Positions 34,479 to 42,816 of a stretch of 64,000 bases of DNA are shown piece by piece. The notes below the pieces were generated by a model. That model had not been told where the DNA came from. It ran no database searches and worked only from the letters and a program-made list of their open reading frames with translations. How positions within the stretch are numbered: position 1 is the stretch's first letter; each line of letters begins with the position of its first letter. Both the position numbers and the translations under genes were made by a program. The stretch spans positions 15,221-79,220 of the forward strand of contig NZ_SLWV01000015.1 of the NCBI RefSeq assembly GCF_004345705.1, written 5' to 3'. The DNA is from Marinisporobacter balticus. GTDB taxonomy: Bacteria > Bacillota > Clostridia > Peptostreptococcales > Thermotaleaceae.

Positions 34479-35498
34479 TTAAAACTGCTTAATGAAACGC
34501 ATATCATTTTCAAATAATAGTCTTATATCTTGTATTTCATATTTTAGCATGGTCACGCGATCAAGTCCCATACCAAAAGCAAATCCACTATATTCTTCTG
34601 GATCAATCCCACATTCTGCTAAAACATTCGGATGTACCATACCGCATCCTAAAATTTCTATCCAGCCACTTCCTTTACATACACGGCATCCTTTGCCTTC
34701 ACATTTAAAGCAAGTAACATCTACCTCTGCACTTGGCTCTGTAAATGGAAAGTGATGGGGCCTAAATTTTGTTTTTGTCCCTATCCCAAATAATTGCTTT
34801 GCAAATAAATCTAATGTTCCTTTTAAATCTGCCATTGTAATCCCTTTATCAATCACTAATCCCTCTACTTGATGAAACATCGGTGAATGCGTAGCATCTA
34901 ACGCATCTGATCGAAAGCATCTTCCTGGTGAAATAATTTTTATTGGTGGCTTATTCTTTTTCATGGTTCGAACTTGCACAGGTGAAGTTTGTGTTCTAAG
35001 TAAAATATCTTCTGTAATATAGAAAGTATCTGTTAAGTCTCTTGATGGATGATTTTTAGGTGCATTTAATGCATCAAAGTTATGATAAACGGTCTCTACC
35101 TCTGGCCCTTCAGCAATCTTAAACCCCATACCCATAAATATGTCTTTTATTTCATCTAAGGCCAATGTAAGTGGATGTTTATGCCCTAAATCTTTCGCTT
35201 TTCCTGGCATGGTTACATCAATTGTCTCACGTGCTAATCTTGAATTTTTTTCCTTTTGTTTCATTTCTTTTTTTGCTGTATCTAAAGCACCTTCAATCGC
35301 TTCTCTTACATCATTGACAATCTTTCCTACTAAGGGTCTTTGTTCAGCAGATAAATCTTTCATCCCTCTTAAAAGAGCTGTAAGCTCTCCTTTTTTTCCT
35401 AGGTATTGTATACGCAGTTCTTCTAGTTCTTGCATAGACTGTGCACTTTGAATTTCATTTTCTGCACTGTTTCTTATTTTTTGCAATTGTTCTTTCAT
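34479..35498 (-). CDS. pheS: Phenylalanyl-tRNA synthetase alpha subunit
   Basis: A 339-residue class II synthetase catalytic subunit: N-terminal coiled coil (1-85), motif 2 segment GRCFRSDALDATHSPMFHQ near 200, motif 3 GFAFGMGLDR near 310. Together with pheT it charges tRNA-Phe. Start ATG follows GAAAGGAG. The leader carries a T-box riboswitch. Confidence 0.97.
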   Translation of the reverse strand: MKEQLQKIRNSAENEIQSAQSMQELEELRIQYLGKKGELTALLRGMKDLSAEQRPLVGKIVNDVREAIEGALDTAKKEMKQKEKNSRLARETIDVTMPGKAKDLGHKHPLTLALDEIKDIFMGMGFKIAEGPEVETVYHNFDALNAPKNHPSRDLTDTFYITEDILLRTQTSPVQVRTMKKNKPPIKIISPGRCFRSDALDATHSPMFHQVEGLVIDKGITMADLKGTLDLFAKQLFGIGTKTKFRPHHFPFTEPSAEVDVTCFKCEGKGCRVCKGSGWIEILGCGMVHPNVLAECGIDPEEYSGFAFGMGLDRVTMLKYEIQDIRLLFENDMRFIKQF

Positions 35499-35564
35499 TT
35501 ATATGCTCCTTTCTGATTATCTTTAATATATTAAAATTAAAATAAATCATTTTAATTATTGGCA

Positions 35565-35992
35565 AATAAAAAAATCTTCAATCCCGAAAGGGACGAAGAC
35601 TGCTCCGCGGTACCACCCTAATAGTCGAAAAAAATTCAACCACTTATAGACTTAACGGCGTCAACCGATAGAACCTACTGTAAAAGTAATAACTAATATA
35701 TTATCCTAAAACCAAAATTTTAGCTATTCTCTTATATTCTTTCAATTCTATAGTTCAAGAGGGAACTTCAGTTAAGTTGTTACTTAGAAATGTTCTCAGC
35801 CTTTGACATTTCATCTCTGTAAGTCAATCTAAACTTACTTTTCTCTATCATTACTGATTTTCATATTAATAATTTGAAACCAATTCCTTATAACCCAAAT
35901 AGGCATTAATATTTCCGGTTAACATAAAAATTTTCCAAAGCCATTCTTCTGTAGCGATCATAATGCCCACGCCCCTTTTCACTATCACCTTT
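35565..35992 (-). promoter_or_regulatory. T-box riboswitch upstream of pheST
   Basis: On the minus strand, AGGGTGGTACCGCG (35619-35606) is the canonical T-box sequence. It is followed by a terminator (stem around TTCGTCCC / GGGATTGAA, then a T run, 35570-35600). Upstream AGAGA and GGCTGAGAA elements fit the usual leader, and a TTC (Phe) triplet near 35765 is a possible specifier. Uncharged tRNA-Phe binding would favour antitermination and pheST expression. The T-box and terminator are certain; the specifier position is tentative. Confidence 0.93.
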
Positions 35993-35997
35993 TCTTC

Positions 35998-36026
35998 ATT
36001 ATAGCACAGCAAAAAGAGGTTTACAA
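35998..36026 (-). promoter_or_regulatory. Sigma-A promoter of pheST T-box transcript
   Basis: TTGTAA (36026-36021), 17-bp spacer, TATAAT (36003-35998) on the minus strand, placed to start the T-box leader near 35991. Confidence 0.75.
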
Positions 36027-36056
36027 GAAAATAAGGCTATGATTTTGTAATATTTT

Positions 36057-36869
36057 TCAAATTTTCTGATTCCTTCGCTGCCTCACTGCTTCATACATCA
36101 TAATTGATGCAGCAATCGCAGCATTTAAAGACTCCGCTTTGCCTTTCATAGGAATTTTCACTAATTCATCCGAAAGGTCTAATACCTCTTTTAATACACC
36201 ATGTCCTTCATTTCCTATGACAAACGCAGTTCTTCCTTTGTAGTCAACTTCATCATAGTACTTATTCGTTTCTAAACTTGTGCTAACAATTTTTATAGTC
36301 TCTGCCTTTAAGTGCTGAATCACATCTTTTGTTTTTCCTACATGAATAATGGGAAAGTGAAATATAGATCCCATGGTGGATCGAATGGTTTTTAGATTAT
36401 ATAAATCAACGCAACCCTTTGTCAAAAGTACAGCGTCAAAGCCTGCTGCATCTGCACTTCTTATGATTGTTCCTAAATTCCCTGGATCTTGAATGCGGTC
36501 AAGTATTAAAAACAAACTCTTTTCACAGTTTAGTATAGCGTCTAAATCATATGCTTTACAAGAAAAGATTCCTATAATCCCTTGGGGATTTTGTGTGTCT
36601 GAAAGCTTCAAAAATATAGATTCTGGCACTTGATAGATCTTTATGTTCTTTTCTAATAAGTCTTGTAGTAATCCTTCTCCTCCTGAAGTATTATACAATC
36701 TTTCTGAGAATACTATAGATTTGATGCTACTATTATTTTCTAGTCCATCACGAATAATACGTACACCTTCTACCATATATTCGCCATATTCCAATCTATA
36801 TTTTCTCCTTGCAAGCTGTTTTATGTGTTTGATCATTGGATTTTCATCTGAAGAGATATTATAAATCAA
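36057..36869 (-). CDS. TrmH/SpoU family RNA methyltransferase (YsgA-like)
   Basis: A 270-residue SPOUT methyltransferase with an N-terminal substrate-binding domain (about 1-105) and the three SPOUT motifs: DRIQDPGNLGTIIRSADAAG, FVIGNEGHGV, and IPMKGKAESLNAAIAASIMMYE. It should 2'-O-methylate a ribose in rRNA or tRNA. Position just upstream of pheST matches ysgA of B. subtilis. It starts at TTG 36869 with GAGGTG seven bases upstream. The target nucleotide is unknown. Confidence 0.9.
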   Translation of the reverse strand: MIYNISSDENPMIKHIKQLARRKYRLEYGEYMVEGVRIIRDGLENNSSIKSIVFSERLYNTSGGEGLLQDLLEKNIKIYQVPESIFLKLSDTQNPQGIIGIFSCKAYDLDAILNCEKSLFLILDRIQDPGNLGTIIRSADAAGFDAVLLTKGCVDLYNLKTIRSTMGSIFHFPIIHVGKTKDVIQHLKAETIKIVSTSLETNKYYDEVDYKGRTAFVIGNEGHGVLKEVLDLSDELVKIPMKGKAESLNAAIAASIMMYEAVRQRRNQKI

Positions 36870-36887
36870 CTATTTTCACCTCAAACC

Positions 36888-37538
36888 TTATGCCTTTTGC
36901 TCTATTTTTTGTATATCATCATTATGTCCAATCACAACTAATACATCCTCTTTTCTTACAATATCTGTTGCAGTTGGAGATATATTAATTTCTGTACCAT
37001 GCTTTATAGCCATTATGTTAATACCATATCGCGCTCTTACATTTAACTCTGTTAAATTTTTTCCTTCCCATTCTTCTAAAGCAGATACTTCTACAATGCT
37101 ATAATCTGGTGCTAATTCAATAAAATCTAATATATTAGAAGATACAAGATTATGTGCAACTCGAACCCCCATATCCCTTTCAGGGAATACAACACGATCT
37201 GCTCCAATTTTATAAAGCACCTTTGCATGTTGCTCATTTTGTGCTTTTGCTACAACATATTTCACCCCTAATTCTTTCGCAATAAGGGTAGCCATAATGG
37301 ACGCTTGTATATTGGAACCAATAGTTATAACTGCTACATCAAAATTTCTCATGCCAAGTGCTTTAATAGATGCTTCCTCCGTTGCATCCGCTTGTACTGC
37401 ATGGGTAACAAATTCAGCCATTCCTTGTATCACATCTTCATTCCTATCAATTGCCAATACATCCAACCCTAACCCATAAAGTGTTCTTGCAACACTTGCA
37501 CCAAACCGTCCACAACCAATTACCACAAATTGTTTCAT
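36888..37538 (-). CDS. ktrA: Potassium uptake regulatory subunit KtrA
   Basis: A 216-residue cytosolic gating subunit of the Ktr potassium channel. Residues 1-135 form the RCK_N Rossmann domain (VVIGCGRFGASVARTL) that binds ATP or NAD(H); residues 140-216 form the RCK_C domain that binds c-di-AMP in Firmicutes homologues (family knowledge). It follows ktrB by 12 bp. Confidence 0.92.
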   Translation of the reverse strand: MKQFVVIGCGRFGASVARTLYGLGLDVLAIDRNEDVIQGMAEFVTHAVQADATEEASIKALGMRNFDVAVITIGSNIQASIMATLIAKELGVKYVVAKAQNEQHAKVLYKIGADRVVFPERDMGVRVAHNLVSSNILDFIELAPDYSIVEVSALEEWEGKNLTELNVRARYGINIMAIKHGTEINISPTATDIVRKEDVLVVIGHNDDIQKIEQKA

Positions 37539-37550
37539 ACTAACACTCCT

Positions 37551-38945
37551 TTATCCTACAATTACTCTTTCTTCAGGATATTTTATTAACCCTTTATTCT
37601 TCTGCTGTTGTCTTGCTAAAGCTAGTGCGATGGTCATAGGTCCTACTCTCCCTGCAAACATAGTAAGAGAAATAACAATTTTTCCTATGAAGCTTAATTT
37701 AGGTGTGATCCCTAGAGACAGACCTACTGTAGCAAATGCAGAAGTAACTTCAAAGAAAATCTCAATAAAACTACTTCCATCCTCTGTTATAGATAAAACC
37801 ATTGTTACAAATATAATAAGTGCCATGGCGATTCCTATTACTGCTAAAGCACGATTCACAATATTTTTAGGTATTCTTCTATTGAACACTTCTGTATCTT
37901 CTTTCCCTTTAATGATACTAATGATTGTCCAAAGAATCACCCCTGCTGTTGTTGTTTTTACCCCTCCGGCAGTTGACCCAGAAGAACCACCTATAAACAT
38001 AAGCACTATGGTCATAAAGATCGTAGCGGTTGTCAATTGGTCTGTTGGTAGCGTGTTAAACCCAGCCGTCCTAGGTGTAACAGAGTGGAATAGCGCTGAT
38101 AATAATTTCCCCTTAAAGCTTAGGTTTCCCATTGTATTAGGATTCGTGTATTCTAGTATAAATACACCAACAAACCCAAATATAAGTAAAGCACCTGTAA
38201 TATAGAGGACTAACTTTGTATGTAAGCTAAATTTTGCAAACTTTCGTTTTTGTAAAATCTCAACGATCACTGTAAAACCTAGTCCCCCTGTTATAATTAA
38301 AAGGCAAACAACTACGTTAATTAGGAAATCATCCGCAAAAGGTGTTAAACTCCTAAAGTTCCCTACTAAATCAAATCCAGCATTACAAAAAGCAGAAATT
38401 GCATGAAATATGCTCATGCCTATGCCCTTAGGTATCCCATATATTGGAATAAATTTAAAGGATAATAATATTGCGCCTATTCCCTCTATTGTAAAAGTTG
38501 TAATCAATACATATTGGGTAATTCTCACAATCCCAGATATATTGAATTGATTGAGTGCTTCCTGCATCACAATCCTTTCTCTTAGCGTAATTCTCTTTCC
38601 AAAAATCAAAGCAAAAAAGGTAGCCATGGTCATAAATCCAAGTCCTCCAATTTGAATCAAAAGAATAATCACGCTTTGACCAAAAACTGTCCAGTAAGTG
38701 CTCGTATCTACTACAACAAGTCCCGTTACACATACTGCCGAAGTTGCTGTAAAAATTGCATTCATAAATCCTATACTATGTCCAGAATTTGATGCGATCG
38801 GTAAGCTAAGGAGAATCCCTCCCATTAAAATAACACTCGCAAATCCTAATACAAGTATCTGTGCAGGGTTCAATGTATGTTTATCAATTCTTTTATTAAT
38901 ATTTATTTTTATCACCCCTGTCCAAATTTTTCCTAACTTTCTCAT
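37551..38945 (-). CDS. ktrB: Potassium transporter KtrB
   Basis: A 464-residue Trk/Ktr/HKT-type membrane protein with four M1-P-M2 repeats; selectivity-filter glycines lie in loops such as TATSAVCVTGL, AISAFCNAGF and PRTAGF. It imports potassium (with sodium in some homologues). The start is unclear. An extended -10 promoter (TGCTATAAT) ends six bases before ATG 38945, so an mRNA from it would be nearly leaderless at this ATG. AGGGGTGAT at 38919-38911 instead fits a start at ATA 38906, which would give a conventional KtrB N-terminus shortly before LNPAQIL. Function is secure; residues 1-13 are doubtful. Confidence 0.9.
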   Translation of the reverse strand: MRKLGKIWTGVIKININKRIDKHTLNPAQILVLGFASVILMGGILLSLPIASNSGHSIGFMNAIFTATSAVCVTGLVVVDTSTYWTVFGQSVIILLIQIGGLGFMTMATFFALIFGKRITLRERIVMQEALNQFNISGIVRITQYVLITTFTIEGIGAILLSFKFIPIYGIPKGIGMSIFHAISAFCNAGFDLVGNFRSLTPFADDFLINVVVCLLIITGGLGFTVIVEILQKRKFAKFSLHTKLVLYITGALLIFGFVGVFILEYTNPNTMGNLSFKGKLLSALFHSVTPRTAGFNTLPTDQLTTATIFMTIVLMFIGGSSGSTAGGVKTTTAGVILWTIISIIKGKEDTEVFNRRIPKNIVNRALAVIGIAMALIIFVTMVLSITEDGSSFIEIFFEVTSAFATVGLSLGITPKLSFIGKIVISLTMFAGRVGPMTIALALARQQQKNKGLIKYPEERVIVG

Positions 38946-38951
38946 GCATTC

Positions 38952-38960
38952 ATTATAGCA
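38952..38960 (-). promoter_or_regulatory. Extended -10 promoter before ktrB
   Basis: TGCTATAAT on the minus strand: perfect -10 (38957-38952) with a TGn extension and only a weak -35 (TTTTAA). The predicted start falls at or next to the annotated ATG 38945. Confidence 0.55.
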
Positions 38961-39041
38961 TTATCTTTTTAATTTTAAAAGAAAACATAGTCATTTATTC
39001 CTACCTATTATTTTAAACAAATAATGATCAGTATATGAATA

Positions 39042-39079
39042 AATAATGAAAAAAATAGACTCATTGATAGAGTCTATTT
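39042..39079 (-). terminator. Terminator of infC-rpmI-rplT
   Basis: AAATAGACTC / GAGTCTATTT stem with a 7-base loop and T run immediately after the rplT stop codon. Confidence 0.9.
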
Positions 39080-39439
39080 TTAAGCATTCAATTTTTGTTT
39101 CGCAACAACTACTAATTGTGCAAAACCTTTCTCATCATAAATCGCCATTTCAGATAGCATTTTTCTGTTAATTTCAACACCTGCTAACTTTAATCCATTG
39201 ATCAATCTACTGTATGAAATATTATTCATTCTTGCAGCAGCATTGATTCTTGCAATCCAAAGTTTTCTAAAATCTCTCTTCTTTAACTTACGTCCTATAT
39301 ATGCAAATCTTAAAGATCTCATTACAGCTGGATTTGCAGCTCTAAAGATCTTGCTTTTTGCGCCATAATATCCTTTTGCAAGTTTTAATATTTTTTTATG
39401 CTTCTTCTTAGCGTTCATTGCTTTTTTTACTCTTGCCAT
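39080..39439 (-). CDS. rplT: 50S ribosomal protein L20
   Basis: A 119-residue basic ribosomal protein, full length (MARVKKAMNAKKKHKKILKLAKGY at the start; FRKLWIARINAAAR centrally). L20 assembles early on 23S rRNA and, in Firmicutes, represses its own operon by binding the infC leader. Last gene of infC-rpmI-rplT; AAAGGAGGT precedes the ATG. Confidence 0.98.
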   Translation of the reverse strand: MARVKKAMNAKKKHKKILKLAKGYYGAKSKIFRAANPAVMRSLRFAYIGRKLKKRDFRKLWIARINAAARMNNISYSRLINGLKLAGVEINRKMLSEMAIYDEKGFAQLVVVAKQKLNA

Positions 39440-39466
39440 GTTTTTCTACCTCCTTTACCTTCTTAT

Positions 39467-39664
39467 TTATGCGTATGGTAATAATTTTTTAATGTTACTA
39501 GCGTCTCCCTTTGCCATCATTGTAGCTTTACGGAGATTTCTTTTTCTTTTAGGACTCTTTTTTGTCAAAATATGACTTTTATAAGCTTTCGCTCTCTTAA
39601 CTTTACCTGTTTTTGTTAATTTAAATCTCTTTGCTGCACCACGATGTGTTTTCATTTTTGGCAT
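39467..39664 (-). CDS. rpmI: 50S ribosomal protein L35
   Basis: A 65-residue basic protein with the L35 signature (MPKMKTHRGAAKRFKLT, then KSHILTKKSPKRKRNLR). Standard length and place between infC and rplT. Confidence 0.98.
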   Translation of the reverse strand: MPKMKTHRGAAKRFKLTKTGKVKRAKAYKSHILTKKSPKRKRNLRKATMMAKGDASNIKKLLPYA

Positions 39665-39687
39665 AATTATTTCCTCCCCTCTATGGT

Positions 39688-40200
39688 CTAAGCATTTTTA
39701 GGTGTTAAGAACATAATCATGTTCCTACCTTCCAAATTTGGCTTTTTCTCAATAGTACCAGCTTCAGAAATGAGTGTAGTGAATTTTCCCATCACATCAT
39801 ATCCTAATTTTGTATAACCCATTTCTCTACCTTTAAATCTTAATGTAACTTTTACTTTATCACCTTTTGATAAGAATGTAATGGCGCGATTTGCTTTTAC
39901 ATTTAAATCATTCTGTTCAATGTTCAAACTTAATCGAACCTCTTTTACATTAATTACCTTTTGTTTCTTCTTTGCTTCTTTTTCTTTTTTAGATAGTTCA
40001 AACTTGTACTTGCCATAATCCATAATTTTGCAAACAGGTGGTTTAGCTTGAGGTGCGATTTTTACTAGATCTAATTTTTTTTCTATAGACATTTCTAGTG
40101 CTTCTCTGCCTGATACAACACCTAATTGTTCTCCATCTGCATCAATTAGTCGAACTTCACGATCCCTAATCTCTTCATTGATTTCTAATTCTTTAATAAT
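39688..40200 (-). CDS. infC: Translation initiation factor IF-3 (AUU start)
   Basis: IF-3 binds the 30S subunit and rejects wrong initiator tRNA and start codons. The first ATG in frame (40092) would cut off the N-terminal domain. Reading upstream restores the sequence IKELEINEEIRDREVRLID, and AGGAGG lies six bases before ATT 40198-40200. AUU is the known infC start in E. coli and Bacillus and gives feedback control by IF-3. The protein is then 170 residues with N-domain, linker helix (KKEKEAKKKQK) and C-domain. A second ATT follows immediately and cannot be excluded. Confidence 0.93.
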   Translation of the reverse strand: MIKELEINEEIRDREVRLIDADGEQLGVVSGREALEMSIEKKLDLVKIAPQAKPPVCKIMDYGKYKFELSKKEKEAKKKQKVINVKEVRLSLNIEQNDLNVKANRAITFLSKGDKVKVTLRFKGREMGYTKLGYDVMGKFTTLISEAGTIEKKPNLEGRNMIMFLTPKNA

Positions 40201-40255
40201 TTAACACCTCCTAGAATTGATGACGCATGTAACAAAATATAACATATATAAATAA

Positions 40256-40391
40256 TAATAAGCGGATGTATAATACATCCGCTTCACAAGCCTAATAGAG
40301 TACTTGCTCTATATAGAACAAGAAACACCCTTATAAACCTTACGAACGTATGTTGCAAGGTGAGAAGCGGAAATCTTCTACTTAATATTAC
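40256..40391 (-). promoter_or_regulatory. L20-type leader of infC operon
   Basis: About 190 nt separate the promoter start from infC. The leader begins with a CCGCTTCTCACC-type segment characteristic of Firmicutes L20/infC leaders and ends with a strong hairpin (AGCGGATGTA / TACATCCGCT, 40260-40284) before an AT-rich stretch. This fits L20-dependent attenuation. Assigned from memory of the family, not from a covariance model. Confidence 0.75.
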
Positions 40392-40397
40392 TGAATC

Positions 40398-40426
40398 AGT
40401 TTAACATCATTCTTTAATATTGTCAA
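40398..40426 (-). promoter_or_regulatory. Sigma-A promoter of infC operon
   Basis: Perfect TTGACA (40426-40421), 17-bp spacer, TAAACT (40403-40398) on the minus strand, giving a start near 40391. Confidence 0.75.
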
Positions 40427-40441
40427 CGCATTTTAAAATTT

Positions 40442-41773
40442 TTATTCCAGTTTACTTTTTACGCCTACACGTTTCCTCCATGCATGTAACCCTAATGATA
40501 AACCAATCACACCATAGGCAACGAATGCTCTAAAAAACTCACCAATTTGTGCATCTCCAAATAAATTTTTACCAGCCATTGGTGAAACAATAAACAATGT
40601 GTGAAAAAGTATTGTTCCAAGTATTGCTTGACCAATCGTTGCTCTTGACACAGATGCACCCCCTATAAGAAGTGCAGCAATGGAGAAGGTAGCAATTTGC
40701 ACATGGCTTCCATAAGTGTTAAGTGTCCCAATATTTTGAAGAAAAATAAGTTGTCCCCAAGCAGCTAATAACGTTGACAAGGTAATAGCAATAATTCTTA
40801 TCTTATTTACATTAATTCCAGAGATCTTTGCAATATGATTATCTTGACCAACGGTTCTAAAATCCTGCCCTAACTTCGTCTTTACAATCATTACATTAAA
40901 TAAACATAATCCTGCAATAACCAAACATGTTGCAATAGGTAGTTTGATCTTTGTAATCATTTTCAAATTATTGGGTATACCTTCATGAAACATGAAAATA
41001 CTGCAAATTAGTATTCCCACGAAACAACCTATCATTGTAGATAAATATTGACCTGTGATAAATTTTTCTTTTTTCTTTGAATTTTTTATCTTATAGAATC
41101 TAATCCCGCTATATATAATTATTGTAGCAACCAATGCAATTAAAAGCACTTTAATGGCAGGAACTTTCTTAAGATTATCTAGCGCATATTTAATCCCAAC
41201 ATTTTTAGATAAATCAACCGTGTTTCTTATACCAATACCGCTACTTAGCATCATTATAGGGTCCTTCATTGGGATTATACTTCCCACTGCAAACAGAAAA
41301 ATAAATTGGTAGATTCCATTTGCAAAGAAACCTGCAATCATACTTGTAATCATTTCTTGACCTTTCGTTTTATTTAAAAGTGTACCTATTAAATATCCAA
41401 AAATCATTGCAATAGGTACAGACAACAAGCCACATAATAAAAAACCTTGTATCCCTGTTATTCCCCAGTGGGTTACAGCAATAATGGCAATTTGTCCTGC
41501 CATGGCTCCAATAGTTATCCCAAAATTCAAACCCATCCCTGCTAATACAGGAATGATTAGGGAAAGCACGAGGAATGAGTTTCTTGAAATTCTTGTCAAC
41601 AATTCGCTGGTGATGAAAAACAATGGTAATTTTGATATTTTCACACCAATAAGACATATAATAATAAATAATATGGTTACACTATGGTCAATGAAAAAAC
41701 TTTTCATCTTTAATGATATCGCTTCACTTTCTTTCGTTTTTTCTAATACTTCAACATGATTCGTATTTGACAT
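40442..41773 (-). CDS. ABC importer permease (RbsC/BmpC-like)
   Basis: A 443-residue inner-membrane permease of the branched-chain/sugar type with about ten hydrophobic segments. Conserved stretches include GQIAIIAVTHWG, QEMITSMIAGFFANGIYQF and, near the end, ALLIGGASVSRATIGQA. An extra insertion near residues 215-260 makes it longer than its partner. It is the last gene of a four-gene import operon (binding protein, ATPase, two permeases), one base after the first permease. Substrate unknown. Confidence 0.85.
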   Translation of the reverse strand: MSNTNHVEVLEKTKESEAISLKMKSFFIDHSVTILFIIICLIGVKISKLPLFFITSELLTRISRNSFLVLSLIIPVLAGMGLNFGITIGAMAGQIAIIAVTHWGITGIQGFLLCGLLSVPIAMIFGYLIGTLLNKTKGQEMITSMIAGFFANGIYQFIFLFAVGSIIPMKDPIMMLSSGIGIRNTVDLSKNVGIKYALDNLKKVPAIKVLLIALVATIIIYSGIRFYKIKNSKKKEKFITGQYLSTMIGCFVGILICSIFMFHEGIPNNLKMITKIKLPIATCLVIAGLCLFNVMIVKTKLGQDFRTVGQDNHIAKISGINVNKIRIIAITLSTLLAAWGQLIFLQNIGTLNTYGSHVQIATFSIAALLIGGASVSRATIGQAILGTILFHTLFIVSPMAGKNLFGDAQIGEFFRAFVAYGVIGLSLGLHAWRKRVGVKSKLE

Positions 41774-41774
41774 A

Positions 41775-42815
41775 TTACTCTCCTCCCCCTACTTTTGTCA
41801 ATGCATAAAGAATTATCCCATTTTGTACGATCATTCTAAGTACTTCAGATAAATTCCCTTCACTTACAATTTCATTTGCAACAGGAAGAGCAACCGTTAA
41901 CAAGCCTTGAAATAAGAATACACCGATAATCACATGTGATATTTTCGCTTTACTCGCTGAAGCGCCCCCAATTAATATAGCCGCTACAGCTGGAAATGCC
42001 ATCATCAAAGGCGCCTGATATAATTGGATAAACCCATAGCTTTGGGCATAAACAAGTATCCCAATCGCACCAAGTACTGTAGATAAAATGGTTCCAACAA
42101 TTCTACACTGATCCACATTGATCCCTGAAACAAGCGCAAACTTAGGATTATCCCCTGCAGCCTTCATGGCAATACCTAATTTACTTCTCGTAAATAGCCA
42201 TACACACAAACAAGAAAGTAAAAAAAATAACAATAATCCAGTAGGGATCTCTACACCACCTATAGGAAATTTCCACAAATTATTTAATATTTGTCCAAAA
42301 GTAGAATCTAACGCAATGGTTACCCGTAATCCATCTCCAATTGGCCAAATCATTTCAGGATGCTTAAAAGGTAAAAAAATCCACATGATACTCATAAAAA
42401 ATACAACCGAAAAACCAGTATAGGTTGCAACCAACATTTCTGAACCCTTTATTTTATTAAGCAATATACCATAACTCCAGCCTGCCAATATGGCAAATGG
42501 CAACGAAATCATTATAGCTCCAACAAAACCCAAGGCACCTATCAAACCAATCTCAATACTGATAAGACCCCCTACCAAGCCACAAACAATTCCTAAAGGC
42601 AATGCAAAGTTCGGTCCAGTACCACATTGTATAGCAGGTACCATCGCTAATACCAATACCCCATACATACCAAATCTACGAATTGTATCAGACATTAGCG
42701 TATTTACTGGTAATTTCAATATAATCGCCATAATAAACAGCAATAAGAAGAAAGTACCAATAATCAACCTTGGAAGGCCAAGTTTATTTGTAAATCCTTT
42801 GATTGCTTCAGTCAT
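41775..42815 (-). CDS. ABC importer permease (RbsC/BmpC-like)
   Basis: A 346-residue integral membrane protein with about nine hydrophobic segments. It pairs with the 443-residue permease to form the channel. Both share the GINVDQCRIVGTILSTVLGA-type coupling region (here near 230-250) and AAILIGGASASKAKISH. Spacing of one base on both sides shows one transcript. Confidence 0.86.
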   Translation of the reverse strand: MTEAIKGFTNKLGLPRLIIGTFFLLLFIMAIILKLPVNTLMSDTIRRFGMYGVLVLAMVPAIQCGTGPNFALPLGIVCGLVGGLISIEIGLIGALGFVGAIMISLPFAILAGWSYGILLNKIKGSEMLVATYTGFSVVFFMSIMWIFLPFKHPEMIWPIGDGLRVTIALDSTFGQILNNLWKFPIGGVEIPTGLLLFFLLSCLCVWLFTRSKLGIAMKAAGDNPKFALVSGINVDQCRIVGTILSTVLGAIGILVYAQSYGFIQLYQAPLMMAFPAVAAILIGGASASKAKISHVIIGVFLFQGLLTVALPVANEIVSEGNLSEVLRMIVQNGIILYALTKVGGGE

Positions 42816-42816
42816 T

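Noticed and set aside
37630..38205. 191-residue plus-strand ORF over ktrB
   Set aside because: Shadow of a hydrophobic minus-strand gene; no ribosome site and no recognisable domain.
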